Positions 1 to 7,917 of a stretch of DNA of 23,501 nucleotides are shown piece by piece. Source of the DNA: a virus; the IMG/VR virus record IMGVR_UViG_3300022150_000002, positions 1 to 23,501 of that record; one strand, given 5' to 3'. The notes under the pieces were generated by a model. That model did no database searches. It saw only the letters and a list, made by a program, of their open reading frames with translations, and had not been told where the DNA came from. The translations under genes were made by a program, and so were the position numbers. The number at the start of each line of letters is the position of its first letter. Positions within the stretch are counted from its first letter, which is position 1.

Positions 1-1846
1 GGGATTCCGCTTTGCTTATTACTTCTTGTGTTTCGGTTGTGCTGGTATCGATACCCGGCAACCAAGACAGTTTGTTTTTCAGCCAGTCGACTTTTTCGCC
101 AAGAAACGCGAACGGATCAAGCGCAGACAGCCAGCCTTTAAAATCCGTCCACCACTGTTTGATCGATTCAAATGCATCAATATTTAACTCCCACGTTGGC
201 ATGAGTGAAAGACCGCTAATCCACACTTGGAAGTCACCCCACCACTGTTTGATCGGCTCGAATAGAGAGACGTCAATAAAGCTGCCAATGCTTGAGAAAA
301 ATCGACTAACTGCCGCACTCACTTCATCCCAATAAACCACCAAGGCAACTAATGCCGCGATCAATGCGACTACGCCAACCACAATCCACGTTAGTGGGTT
401 GGCAAGCAATGCGGCGGTAAATGCCCAGATAGCCGGTAAGCTACTTAGTATTCCGGCTTTCATTGTTACAAAAAACGCGGACACGGCAGGGCCGTACAAT
501 ACGAAGGCAAGCAGCGCTGTTTTTAGCAACCAAATCACAGCGGTATAAGCCACTACAGCAAGACGAACCGCCCAAATAATGGGCCTAACGATGATAAAGC
601 GCATAGTAAAACCGACCATGGCGAACCGTGCCATGCCGATGGCAATGTTCATCACGCCCGCAATGGCAACAAAGGCAATAAACGCGGTAATCGCTAAGCC
701 AATCATTTTTGTTAGATGCGGGTATTTATCTGCCCATTCGACAATGATCGACGCGGCGTCGGTCATCATGTTTATGTATGGCTCAATGGATGGCAGGGCT
801 TTTTGCCAAATCGCAATCGATACCGCCGTAACGGCAGATGTCAATCGTGTAAAATTATTCTGCATTTGCTTGGCCATCCATGTGGCCTTATCCATGCCTT
901 TGACTTGACCAAGCTTGTCTATATCGCCCGCTAATTTACCTACGTCGTTTGACATTAACTTGATAAATCCCACCGCTTCATCAGACCCAAACGAATCGCT
1001 TAACACGTCGTTCATTTGTAATGCGCTAAGGCCATTTGTTTTGGTTTTTATCATGTCTAAAATTTCGACTACGGGTAGCAATGCGCCACTTTCGTCCTCA
1101 AAATCTAAGCCCAATTTTCCGCCCGCGCCCGATAGCCCGCCTAAAAACGCCCTATATTTCGTTCCTGCCTCGGACCCGCTCATAGTCGATTGCAACGTGC
1201 CCAATACGGCCATTTGTTCATTGAGTTTTACGCCCATTGTTGTGGCGTCAGCACCAATCGAACCAAACGCGGCGGACATTTCTGGCCCCGTCGTTTTAAA
1301 CATTTGCACGGCGGTAGCGGTTTGACCCGCGAGCATTTCCACCCACGTGCCTTTGCCCATTTCGTTGGCTTGGCTTTTGAATATGCCGTACATGGTGCCG
1401 AAATAGGACGTTATATCGGTCACATTAGCTTTAGTGGCTTTCGCTAACGTGCCCGCCGCCGTCGTAAAGCGCGGCAAGTCGTTATCTACTAGACCATCGA
1501 TAGCAGATTGAATGTCGTAAGCAGAGCGCACGTAATTGGACGCCTGGTCACCAAATTCTATGGAATATTTAAGACCGGCTTGATTCAGCGCAGCCAAAGT
1601 ATTGTCGGCTACTTCTAATGATTTCACTTCGCCCAACGCCATGTTCATGTCGTTGGCAGGGTTGACCGTGGCAGCAAATGTACCGCTGGCAGCGATTAAT
1701 GCCGCCACCCCCGCCGCCGTGTTCATAAAGGCTTTTCGAGAGTTATTCGTCACTTGCTGGATTGTTTTTTGAATACCTTTCATTGGCCCCGTAATTTTGT
1801 CCAACAGACCAACCGTTAACATTAGTTTGTCTAGTGATCCGGCCAT
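1..1846 (-). CDS. Phage tail tape measure protein (partial, C-terminus beyond window)
   Basis: The open frame runs from an ATG at 1846 to the left edge without a stop, giving at least 615 residues. The start (MAGSLDKLMLTVGLLDKI) has a good ribosome site, AAGG, nine bases upstream. The N-terminal part resembles the TP901-type tape measure core: alanine- and glycine-rich helices, then segments such as FGSIGADATTMGVKLNEQMA and SGSEAGTKYRAFL. From about residue 385 to 515 there is a cluster of hydrophobic stretches, including ANPLTWIVVGVVALIAALVA, usual for tape measures that reach the host inner membrane. The protein sets tail length, acts as the scaffold for tube assembly and helps DNA entry. 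It lies directly after the tail chaperone frames, as expected. Family identity is secure; exact length and C-terminal domains cannot be seen. Confidence 0.93.
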   Translation of the reverse strand, partial: MAGSLDKLMLTVGLLDKITGPMKGIQKTIQQVTNNSRKAFMNTAAGVAALIAASGTFAATVNPANDMNMALGEVKSLEVADNTLAALNQAGLKYSIEFGDQASNYVRSAYDIQSAIDGLVDNDLPRFTTAAGTLAKATKANVTDITSYFGTMYGIFKSQANEMGKGTWVEMLAGQTATAVQMFKTTGPEMSAAFGSIGADATTMGVKLNEQMAVLGTLQSTMSGSEAGTKYRAFLGGLSGAGGKLGLDFEDESGALLPVVEILDMIKTKTNGLSALQMNDVLSDSFGSDEAVGFIKLMSNDVGKLAGDIDKLGQVKGMDKATWMAKQMQNNFTRLTSAVTAVSIAIWQKALPSIEPYINMMTDAASIIVEWADKYPHLTKMIGLAITAFIAFVAIAGVMNIAIGMARFAMVGFTMRFIIVRPIIWAVRLAVVAYTAVIWLLKTALLAFVLYGPAVSAFFVTMKAGILSSLPAIWAFTAALLANPLTWIVVGVVALIAALVALVVYWDEVSAAVSRFFSSIGSFIDVSLFEPIKQWWGDFQVWISGLSLMPTWELNIDAFESIKQWWTDFKGWLSALDPFAFLGEKVDWLKNKLSWLPGIDTSTTETQEVISKAES

Positions 1847-1858
1847 GCTGATACCTTT

Positions 1859-1987
1859 TTATCCCGAAAATGCCTTACTAATGCCATTAGCAATAGCAGC
1901 GGTTTGTCTTTCTAACTCGCGCCCTTCTAACCACAACGCCCGCCCTAGATTTTCGGACGAGTTGTCTTCATTCGGTAGATGACGCAT
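1859..1987 (-). CDS. Second frame of tail assembly chaperone (probable -1 frameshift extension)
   Basis: This frame from ATG 1987 to TAA at 1859 encodes 42 residues (MRHLPNEDNSSENLGRALWL...), but it has no ribosome site. The same frame is open back to a stop at 2069-2071 and reads as sensible protein there (FRDFIERNGFEQLVTLRMRH), overlapping the tail of the preceding chaperone gene. It is therefore most likely the C-terminal part of a fusion made by -1 ribosomal frameshifting, as in lambda G/GT and P2 E/E'. The extension would be 66 residues, helical and charged, ending ISKAFSG. Its position between chaperone and tape measure is the classic one. It could instead be a separate small protein. 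The sequence shows the frame; the frameshift is inferred. Confidence 0.7.
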   Translation of the reverse strand: MRHLPNEDNSSENLGRALWLEGRELERQTAAIANGISKAFSG

Positions 1988-1995
1988 ACGTAATG

Positions 1996-2322
1996 TTACG
2001 AGTTGCTCGAAGCCATTTCTTTCGATGAAGTCGCGGAACTCGCTGGCGTCTTTACCAATTTTGGCAAATCACTGGTGAACTCTTCCGCGATCATGCCTAC
2101 CGCCTCTAGCACTAATGTCGCGCGCGGGTTATTTTGCCCATCGGAAAATGTACTCACAAATTTCGCGTGCTGCTCTTGTTCTACAGCATTCGATAGCATG
2201 TTATAAGCTGGCAGAACCGCGCCGCCTTTCGTCATCCCGTCCACGAATTTGTTGTACATTTTGTCGTCTACGGTAAAGCCGAAATCCACGGAACCCGCGG
2301 TGATTAAAACTAATTTAGCCAT
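1996..2322 (-). CDS. Putative phage tail assembly chaperone (P2 gpE-like position)
   Basis: A 108-residue protein, MAKLVLITAGSVDFGFTVDD..., starting at ATG 2322 just after the upstream holin-like gene's stop, with AGGGG as ribosome site. A longer reading from 2436 would run back through the holin gene in another frame and is rejected. The N-terminal 88 residues are acidic and amphipathic and look like the small tail assembly chaperones that bind tape measure protein before tube polymerisation. The last 20 residues in this frame (TPASSATSSKEMASSNS) are low complexity, unlike the well-formed protein in the -1 frame over the same bases, which argues that some ribosomes leave this frame near 2059. 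Assignment rests mainly on position, size and the frame overlap. Confidence 0.8.
   Translation of the reverse strand: MAKLVLITAGSVDFGFTVDDKMYNKFVDGMTKGGAVLPAYNMLSNAVEQEQHAKFVSTFSDGQNNPRATLVLEAVGMIAEEFTSDLPKLVKTPASSATSSKEMASSNS
2056..2066 (-). other. Candidate -1 frameshift site, CCA-AAA-T
   Basis: On the minus strand the chaperone reads TTG CCA AAA TTG. Slipping back one base at AAA gives AAA ATT GGT AAA GAC, which enters the second open frame and yields an 88+66 = 154-residue fusion. The run of four A lets the A-site tRNA re-pair, but the P-site codon CCA does not fit a canonical XXXYYYZ heptamer. The exact site is therefore uncertain anywhere in the 1999-2068 overlap. Confidence 0.4.
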
Positions 2323-2324
2323 TC

Positions 2325-2513
2325 TTATTCCCCTAAAAGTATATTTTGACGCGCTATCTTTAGATGCTCGCGCTTGAACCATAAATTCGTTAAAAACGTC
2401 GCAACACCGATCATCAAACCACCGATTGCCACCCATTCATTAATGGATAGGCCGTTTACTGTCGTGATTAATGACGCCCAGTACGCCGTGGCAACCGTCG
2501 ATTTTTCCATCAC
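2325..2513 (-). CDS. Small membrane protein, likely holin component
   Basis: A 62-residue protein. The frame opens with GTG at 2513 followed at once by ATG at 2510; AAGGA lies seven bases before the GTG, so GTG is the better-placed start. One clear transmembrane segment is visible (WVAIGGLMIGVATFLTNLWF), followed by a basic tail (KREHLKIARQ). This shape and its place beside the other membrane protein and the amidase fit a small phage holin, inner-membrane, letting endolysin out or collapsing the membrane. No spanin pair is recognised next to it. The downstream chaperone starts two bases after its stop, so the two are translationally close. Confidence 0.72.
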   Translation of the reverse strand: MMEKSTVATAYWASLITTVNGLSINEWVAIGGLMIGVATFLTNLWFKREHLKIARQNILLGE

Positions 2514-2525
2514 CTATCTATCCTT

Positions 2526-3086
2526 TTACTTTTTAAACATCTGCATAATGCCACCCATCGCACCCGCGATAGGCTGACCCGTCGCGGCGGCGTACCTTGC
2601 ATGTTTTTCTTTTGTTCGCATACCGAAATAGGCTCGTAAAAGCGCGGTGGGCGTGCCCAGCAAAACCAATACTAACTCCCAACTTTCTGCGATCTGTTTC
2701 AGCATTTCACCGTTTTTTAAACACACCGCTATAGCCCATATGACCATCATTCCGATTACAGCAATAACCACAGTCCAAGCCATCATGTAGGCAATTTTAG
2801 GGCGCATATTAGCCGTTGGCGTCTCTGCCGAAACCATCGCTTGCAACTTATCTACTGACCCGTTTATTTCTGCTATTTCAACATCAAACTGCTTTTCAAT
2901 CGCTGCACGCTGATTGTCGTCTAAACCGTTATAAGCGTTTAAAACATCTTTCCCCGTGGCGGTTTTAAGATCTAATTTTTTATCTTCTGGCAAAAGCGCG
3001 TTCACTGTTTTTGCCGCCGCCGCTACACCTGGAACAAAAGCACCAACCACATCTAAAGCGCCACTTAGAAAAGATTTAATACTCAT
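2526..3086 (-). CDS. Membrane protein, GTA_holin_3TM-like (lysis module)
   Basis: A 186-residue protein. The frame opens with TTG at 3089, but ATG at 3086 overlaps the amidase stop (TGATG), so ATG is chosen and the two are translationally coupled. The N-terminus (MSIKSFLSGALDVVGAFVPG) is mildly hydrophobic. A soluble helical middle (about 30-95) is followed by two strong membrane segments, MMAWTVVIAVIGMMVIWAIA and a second around WELVLVLLGTPTALLRAYFG, then the motif RTKEKHARYAAATGQP. This arrangement is that of the 3TM holins of gene-transfer agents and P2-like phages of marine bacteria. Its role is probably timing of lysis. That it is a holin rather than a regulator or pinholin partner is inferred from the neighbours. 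Confidence 0.75.
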   Translation of the reverse strand: MSIKSFLSGALDVVGAFVPGVAAAAKTVNALLPEDKKLDLKTATGKDVLNAYNGLDDNQRAAIEKQFDVEIAEINGSVDKLQAMVSAETPTANMRPKIAYMMAWTVVIAVIGMMVIWAIAVCLKNGEMLKQIAESWELVLVLLGTPTALLRAYFGMRTKEKHARYAAATGQPIAGAMGGIMQMFKK

Positions 3087-3487
3087 CAATCAATGCTCCG
3101 TTTTTGCACGTCTGCCCACCACGTTTTTACGTCGAAATTTGGGCACGTTTTGTGTGTGTTCAAATCGCAATGGCCGACTATTTGCGCGTCTGGATACTCA
3201 GCGTGTAGCGCCAAAAATAAGCCTTCTAATGAACGCATTTGCTCATCCGTGAATTTGTCTTTTCCGACCAAACAAACACCCAGTGATTCATGATTGTATG
3301 GATCAGCGTGGGCACCTTGCCAATACATAGGGCGACCCGCTTCAATATTTCCGTCCAACTTGATTACCGCGTGGTATCCGATCCCATCCCAACCGCGCTC
3401 CAAATGCCAACGATGAATATCCGCCGCCGTTGTTTCTCGCCCATTGGGCGTGTCAGAACAGTGAACCACTAGGTATTTAATGTTCAT
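3086..3487 (-). CDS. N-acetylmuramoyl-L-alanine amidase (endolysin)
   Basis: A 133-residue, T7-lysozyme-sized Amidase_2/PGRP-fold enzyme that cuts the amide bond between MurNAc and L-alanine of peptidoglycan at the end of infection. Zinc ligands are visible: His9 in LVVHCSDTP, His106 in VGHCDLN and Cys115 in KTCPNF, with Lys113 near the position of the T7 catalytic lysine. The core motifs WDGIGYHAVI and HESLGVCLVG are intact. There is no signal peptide, so release needs a holin, which the two membrane-protein genes immediately downstream can supply. Being placed between the tail tube and chaperone genes is typical of HP1/K139-like phages and differs from P2 itself. Confidence 0.95.
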   Translation of the reverse strand: MNIKYLVVHCSDTPNGRETTAADIHRWHLERGWDGIGYHAVIKLDGNIEAGRPMYWQGAHADPYNHESLGVCLVGKDKFTDEQMRSLEGLFLALHAEYPDAQIVGHCDLNTHKTCPNFDVKTWWADVQKRSID

Positions 3488-3490
3488 AAA

Positions 3491-3943
3491 TTACCCCAGC
3501 GTGTCTAAAAATTGCTGATCGAGATACGGCACACCGTTGATTTCAACAAAGCGCGAATCTGTGACGACATACGGAAGGGTGTGCTCCATTTTGTCGCCGC
3601 CTTCTGCCGCTGCATCCAGTATTTTCGTTATCGACAATTTGCAGCCGTAGGCCGCTGTTTTGAACGATTGATCTACTGTTTTACCTATCGCGATAATGTC
3701 GAACACGGGCATTTGCTGAATTGATCCTGCCTTGCGTCCCTGTTCAACAATCAAATTGAAATTAGCGGTATCCACGGTAATTTCACCGCTTGCCCCAACT
3801 GCACCACGTACGTGGCCGTCTGGCACACCGCGTGTACTCGTTGCTTTGACGCCGTCTTCGACGTTTAGCGTGTACTGCTTGACGTTGATTAGTGCCGTAC
3901 CCAAACCAATGTTTACGTCTGCACCAGATATATGCTGTGGCAT
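3491..3943 (-). CDS. Phage tail tube protein (DUF2597-like, FII position)
   Basis: A 150-residue protein, MPQHISGADVNIGLGTALIN..., starting at ATG 3943 with an excellent site, GAGGTG. It is beta-rich (ITVDTANFNLIVEQGRKAGS; FKTAAYGCKLSITKILDAAA), without membrane segments. Size and position directly after the sheath gene match the tail tube, which polymerises as hexameric rings around the tape measure. The sequence recalls the DUF2597 family that fills this slot in K139-like vibriophages. Function is inferred largely from gene order; family recall is from memory. Confidence 0.83.
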   Translation of the reverse strand: MPQHISGADVNIGLGTALINVKQYTLNVEDGVKATSTRGVPDGHVRGAVGASGEITVDTANFNLIVEQGRKAGSIQQMPVFDIIAIGKTVDQSFKTAAYGCKLSITKILDAAAEGGDKMEHTLPYVVTDSRFVEINGVPYLDQQFLDTLG

Positions 3944-3945
3944 TT

Positions 3946-5046
3946 TTACACCTCGTTACTTAGTACTAATGCCACGGTGGCCGCGATGGCTTTTGGGCAG
4001 TTGTATGGGCGAATTAACAGCGGAATGGCAACGTTAGTTCGCGTTGTCCACACCACATCAACATCACCGTCTTGTGGTTTTTTTACTGTGCCTGGCTGTT
4101 CGCCTACACTGACACTTCGATTAATCATCGGGCGCATAAAGTAGGTTTTGTGCGCTTCAACCGAAGCTGGCGTACTATTCATTGAGCGGTCACCAATCTT
4201 TTTGATGGCCAATACCAGTACTTCACTTTTCACCGCGTTAACCACGCGACAATTTTCAATCACGGCAAAGTCACTGGCTTCCACCGCCAGCGTCATTCCG
4301 TCACTGCAATAAATTCCATCTTGTCCCGCGTAAACCTGCGGCACTGTGCCGCGTGCGTCGTTTAGCGCTTTTGCGTGGCCCATGTTGAAAGTAATACCGT
4401 CTTTATCCACGGGTAATGTAGATAAGCCCACAATGGCACCCGACGCCACGCGCATCGGCGTGTCCGCAATAGAACGTGCTTCATGACATAAACGGCCGCA
4501 ATACGTACCGAGCCAACCCGCGAACACTTGCGGAACGAGCGACAATAAAGGCGCCGCAACACCGTCTTGAATAGCTTCAAAATCGGTGATGAAATCACCC
4601 CACTCCTCTGTTGCCAAATCAATCACCGCTGTCACTGCGATCATGTGCATGTAACGACCAAATTCGTTTTCAGCGCCCACGATTGCCACATTCATGGCAT
4701 CTAGTTCCGCCGTGGTTGCTACGGGGTCTGTTACCACCACCATTTCGCACACTAAGTTTTGCGCCATCGCCGTATCGAACGCGGGCGACCATGTCCCCGC
4801 CGCCGCTTGCGGCATGGCAATACACGTCCAGTTTGGGCCCGCGTTTTGTCGCGCCCACTGGATTGTGGTTTTTAGTTTGCTGACAGGCACTCCCAATACC
4901 TCGTCCAAATCTGTCGTTTGGTCAATGTCTTGAATGGTTCCCGCGTTTTTACCGCCCTGCCCAATGAATAAAAACTGGTTTTCAGCGCGGGTGAAATCAC
5001 CGCTTCCGGTGTCTTTGCTGCTGACGCTTACCTTTCCTAATGCCAT
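3946..5046 (-). CDS. Phage tail sheath protein (DUF2586-like, FI position)
   Basis: A 366-residue protein starting at ATG 5046 after AAGGCAGG. It builds the contractile outer sheath of the myovirus tail. It resembles the DUF2586 proteins that act as sheath in K139-like phages: an N-terminal beta region (GKVSVSSKDTGSGDFTRAEN), a central alpha/beta domain with GTYCGRLCHEARSIADTPMR, and a C-terminal interlocking region (KTYFMRPMINRSVSVGEQPG ... LLIRPYNCPKAIAATVALVL). The stop is two bases before the tube gene, so both should be made from the same message. It is shorter than P2 sheath (about 396 residues), as expected for this subgroup. Family assignment is from pattern recall plus gene order. 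Confidence 0.87.
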   Translation of the reverse strand: MALGKVSVSSKDTGSGDFTRAENQFLFIGQGGKNAGTIQDIDQTTDLDEVLGVPVSKLKTTIQWARQNAGPNWTCIAMPQAAAGTWSPAFDTAMAQNLVCEMVVVTDPVATTAELDAMNVAIVGAENEFGRYMHMIAVTAVIDLATEEWGDFITDFEAIQDGVAAPLLSLVPQVFAGWLGTYCGRLCHEARSIADTPMRVASGAIVGLSTLPVDKDGITFNMGHAKALNDARGTVPQVYAGQDGIYCSDGMTLAVEASDFAVIENCRVVNAVKSEVLVLAIKKIGDRSMNSTPASVEAHKTYFMRPMINRSVSVGEQPGTVKKPQDGDVDVVWTTRTNVAIPLLIRPYNCPKAIAATVALVLSNEV

Positions 5047-5049
5047 GTG

Positions 5050-5727
5050 TTACCTGCCTTTTTTCAATTCGTTAATCACTACGTCATGAGCCATTTGTTT
5101 TACCCATTGCGTGTCGTTAGGGAAGAATTCACGGGCAGGTAATTTGACTTGCCAGCTCTGTTTGCCCTTTCGATTACCCTTTAATTTGTACAACATGCCC
5201 AGCGCTTGGAGCTTTGTTAAATTCTCCATAATGTATTTACGGCTTATTTTTTTACGCTTACCGTCTCGTCTTCTTGATGACGCCCACCCTAGCCTTAATA
5301 TGGCGTTGGCTTGCGCCTGTGTTGCTGGCTCGTCTCGCCAATCGCTTTTCTGTTGGCTCGTCATTTCTCTGGCTTTCATGTTTTGCGTTTGGCCTTCTTG
5401 ATGCGCCCGCGCCATCTTTCCCATTGGCGCGTTTCTAAAATCAACCGTGACAGAAAGCCCTTTTGTTCTTTGTCGAATGTTCCGGCCCTTTACGAAGCCG
5501 CTTAACATGTCGCCTTTTTTAGTTCGTTTTTTCCGACGCTCTTTGAACGATTCGCCCTTCACGTTGCGCTGGTTCTTTACGTTCTTACGAGCCTGTTTTT
5601 TTATCTCTCTGCCCATTTGCCCAAGCGCTCGTTTTCGGCGTTCTTTTGGCAACATGAACAGTTCTAATTCTGCATTGAGTGCCGTTTCACCGCGCCAAAA
5701 CGCGCGTACACCGCTGGCGCTGTTCAT
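5050..5727 (-). CDS. Phage virion morphogenesis / tail completion protein (gpS-like)
   Basis: A 225-residue, very basic protein. The region around residues 30-110, with REIKKQARKNVKNQRNVKGE and MLSGFVKGRNIRQRTKGLSV followed by APMGKMARAHQEGQ, matches the layout of the P2 gpS family, where a basic helix is followed by a small beta domain. These proteins cap or complete the tail so that it can join the head. It is longer than P2 gpS (about 150 residues); the extra C-terminal part (SRKYIMENLTKLQALGMLYK) looks like a small added helical domain. It lies five bases after gpR and three before the sheath gene. Confidence 0.85.
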   Translation of the reverse strand: MNSASGVRAFWRGETALNAELELFMLPKERRKRALGQMGREIKKQARKNVKNQRNVKGESFKERRKKRTKKGDMLSGFVKGRNIRQRTKGLSVTVDFRNAPMGKMARAHQEGQTQNMKAREMTSQQKSDWRDEPATQAQANAILRLGWASSRRRDGKRKKISRKYIMENLTKLQALGMLYKLKGNRKGKQSWQVKLPAREFFPNDTQWVKQMAHDVVINELKKGR

Positions 5728-5732
5728 TCTGG

Positions 5733-6194
5733 CTACTCATTCTGATTAATTAGGTCAAACGATTCGGCAATATCGTGCTCTGGTTTTTCCAGTTTCCAAC
5801 GCCTGCCCGCGTATTCAATGCCTCCGCTCTCGTCTTCGACTATGTACACGTCTTCTTCAAACGTCAGCGTTATTTCTACGTCCGCTGTGTGCTTGTCCCA
5901 CACATCGACGTTTATTTCTGGCGTTCTATCGCCTTCGCTCATGTCGCTGCGTTTGTCGTTGTCTGCTAGCCACGTTATTAGTCGTGCGCTTAGCAAATCA
6001 ATCGAGTTTTTTTGGTATTCGTAATGCTCAATCGAGAACACGGCGCGATAAGTCATGCGATGCAGAGAGACGCGATTGCCTTCCATTTTTCCGCGCATTT
6101 GCAAACTTAAATTCTCTGCCCATACATCGAGTTTTTCATGATGGAACATGTGACAACCGACCAAAAAAGACCGCAACGCGCCCATCTTTTTCAT
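5733..6194 (-). CDS. Phage tail completion protein gpR-like
   Basis: A 153-residue protein, MKKMGALRSFLVGCHMFHHE..., starting at ATG 6194 in an ATGA overlap with the stop of gpL, indicating translational coupling. It resembles the P2 gpR family (tail completion): N-terminal short helix, a beta sandwich with RMTYRAVFSIEHYEYQKNSI, then LITWLADND and a strand-rich end (INVDVWDKHTADVEITLTFE). P2 gpR is of about the same length. With gpS it finishes the tail end that joins the head. No membrane or signal segments are present. Assignment combines sequence resemblance with perfect R-S order. Confidence 0.83.
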   Translation of the reverse strand: MKKMGALRSFLVGCHMFHHEKLDVWAENLSLQMRGKMEGNRVSLHRMTYRAVFSIEHYEYQKNSIDLLSARLITWLADNDKRSDMSEGDRTPEINVDVWDKHTADVEITLTFEEDVYIVEDESGGIEYAGRRWKLEKPEHDIAESFDLINQNE

Positions 6195-6697
6195 ATGATC
6201 GACGCCCTAAAACCGTTCGCAAATTTTGAACCCGCTGGTAACGCGCCATTCTGTTCGGCCACTTTCATAATGCGGTTGTTTAGCTGATCAATGGCTTTGT
6301 AAGCTGACCCTTTAAATTCATCCACTAACACATCACCGCGCTCGCCCTGTATTTCGGCGGCGGCTTTACGATTGATGGTTTCGAAAAACTTGATCAATCC
6401 AGACCGCGCCCAACTCATGACAGCACGCTGATAAACGTCCACTAATTCGGCCTGAAACGCTTCCAATGTTTCCGCGACAATCACGCTTTGTAATATCAAT
6501 ACGCCGTCTATCAGTTCTTCATTAACGTGCCGCAACGCGCCTTTTAATTCGTAAATAAGCGGCGCTTCTTCGTATTCACCTGGCAAACGATAAATGTCTT
6601 TAAACGCTTGCAGTTCAATATCAGGAAAAAACGGACGGCTGTTTTTAATGACGGTTTCCGTGCTTTGTTCTGGGTATGTCATGCCGTTTAAACTCAC
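6191..6697 (-). CDS. Head completion/stabilization protein gpL-like
   Basis: The frame is open from 6736 but the only good ribosome site, AGGAG, lies eight bases before a GTG at 6697, so translation most likely starts there (GTG AGT TTA AAC GGC ATG), giving 168 residues, as in P2 gpL (169). It belongs to the gpL family that plugs filled heads before tail joining. Typical features are the N-terminal proline-rich arm (PFFPDIELQAFKDIYRLPGE), the helical bundle (GALRHVNEELIDGVLILQ) and the C-terminal helix (YKAIDQLNNRIMKVAEQ). It overlaps gpR by four bases. An ATG at 6682 is an alternative start without a good site. Confidence 0.87.
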   Translation of the reverse strand: MSLNGMTYPEQSTETVIKNSRPFFPDIELQAFKDIYRLPGEYEEAPLIYELKGALRHVNEELIDGVLILQSVIVAETLEAFQAELVDVYQRAVMSWARSGLIKFFETINRKAAAEIQGERGDVLVDEFKGSAYKAIDQLNNRIMKVAEQNGALPAGSKFANGFRASII

Positions 6698-6805
6698 GTT
6701 TTTTACTCCTGCTATTTGTTGTGGAACACATCGCAAGCGGTTTTGGTCATCGCCATAAAATGACTACGCCAAAGCCGTTGCGTGTGCCGCTTGGGGAGCC
6801 CGTTA

Positions 6806-7840
6806 CTATTCTTTAACCTGTTTTGCTAACCTTGCCGTTAGTCTTTCTATTTTCTTTTTCACGCCTGCACGTTCGTTCAATGTCATAGCCCTTTCAAAGG
6901 CATTTAATGCCGCTTCGTCTTCGCCTAATGCTTCCAAATGCTTGCCGTGTATCGCGTACATTTTTCCGTGAACAATGTCGGACAATTGCCATTTGTCTGA
7001 CTCAATCGCGTCAATAACCTGTTCTAAATACGGCCCAGCGCTTTTGTTCGCTTCAAGCTGCTTTGCCGCCCAGTCGTAAACATAATCACCAATGAATTGG
7101 TAAATGCTGGAATTAAAACGTGTCGGCATACGGTGAGTTTTTTGCTTGGCGAGGTGCAACGCCAATGGCACAGCCTTCGCAATATCACCCAAGTCGAAAA
7201 GGAAGATCATCATCCAGACCGCCACGATGTTTGGATACTTTGCAGCGCTCTGCACATAACCAATCACAAAGTCTTCAGCCCGCTTAATAGCCTCGGCCTT
7301 GTATGACGCACGATCTTCAAGGTCTTCTAGTTTTTTCATTTCATCAATGGCATTCGCCATAGTGACTTTATGCGTTTCAAGCTCTGGGTTGCCGATGTAT
7401 TCGCTATCGTCTTGCAACTTTTCTTTGATTTTTTGAACGTCGTTTTCGACCCAATCTAAGCGGCCGTCTAGGTCGCTAACGTCGTCCTTTACGTTGTCCA
7501 AATCGTTACTTAATTCGTCAACGGTTCCAGCCAGCTCATCGGTTTTTTCGCCTTGCTTTTCCAAGTCTGTTTTTAGTTCATCAACCGACCCTTCCACGCC
7601 ATCGACTTGGTTTTCTAAGTCGTCTGTTTTTTCGCTTTTTAGTTTTTCAGCCGCATCCTTAGCCACCAATTTTTCAGCCGCTCGCGTCTCCGACGCTGCT
7701 TTTTGTTCTTGCAGCTTTTGGCGCATTTTCGAAACAACCGGCTTATTGCCTTTGTCGTCTTTATTGGCTGGTTTGGCCGCTTCTTTTTGTGCGTTTTGCT
7801 TTGCTATTTTTGCAAGGCGTCGCTGCTGTATTAGGTTCAT
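6806..7840 (-). CDS. Terminase small (endonuclease) subunit, gpM-like, with coiled-coil insert
   Basis: The C-terminal 200 residues match P2 gpM, the terminase subunit that cuts cos: a helical core with VAVWMMIFLFDLGDIAKAVP, RMPTRFNSSIYQFIGDYVYD and a repeat-like end, MYAIHGKHLEALGEDEAALN. ATG 7840 (MNLIQQRRLAK) is preferred over ATG 7852 because GGA lies closer to it; neither site is strong. At 344 residues it is about 100 longer than P2 gpM. The excess is a charged linker and a long heptad-like stretch at about residues 75-150 (VDELKTDLEKQGEKTDELAG, LDNVKDDVSDLDGRLDWVEN), a likely coiled coil that could make the subunit an oligomer. It follows the capsid gene as in P2. Confidence 0.88.
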   Translation of the reverse strand: MNLIQQRRLAKIAKQNAQKEAAKPANKDDKGNKPVVSKMRQKLQEQKAASETRAAEKLVAKDAAEKLKSEKTDDLENQVDGVEGSVDELKTDLEKQGEKTDELAGTVDELSNDLDNVKDDVSDLDGRLDWVENDVQKIKEKLQDDSEYIGNPELETHKVTMANAIDEMKKLEDLEDRASYKAEAIKRAEDFVIGYVQSAAKYPNIVAVWMMIFLFDLGDIAKAVPLALHLAKQKTHRMPTRFNSSIYQFIGDYVYDWAAKQLEANKSAGPYLEQVIDAIESDKWQLSDIVHGKMYAIHGKHLEALGEDEAALNAFERAMTLNERAGVKKKIERLTARLAKQVKE

Positions 7841-7899
7841 GTCTTGTTCCATTTATATGGGTTTAATCAATGACACTCGCACTAACGAATGCCATTTGT

Positions 7900-7917
7900 T
7901 AAACCTAGATAGGTTTA
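7900..7917 (-). other. Inverted repeat overlapping capsid stop codon
   Basis: TAAACCTA and TAGGTTTA form 8-bp arms around a 2-base centre, covering the capsid TAA stop at 7915-7917. There is no following U-run, so it is not a standard terminator. It may be a short hairpin that protects or sets the end of the abundant capsid message. Confidence 0.4.

Noticed and set aside
2323-2436. N-terminal extension of the tail chaperone frame
   Set aside because: It runs through the holin-like gene, and the MAKL start at 2322 has its own ribosome site and matches the family size.
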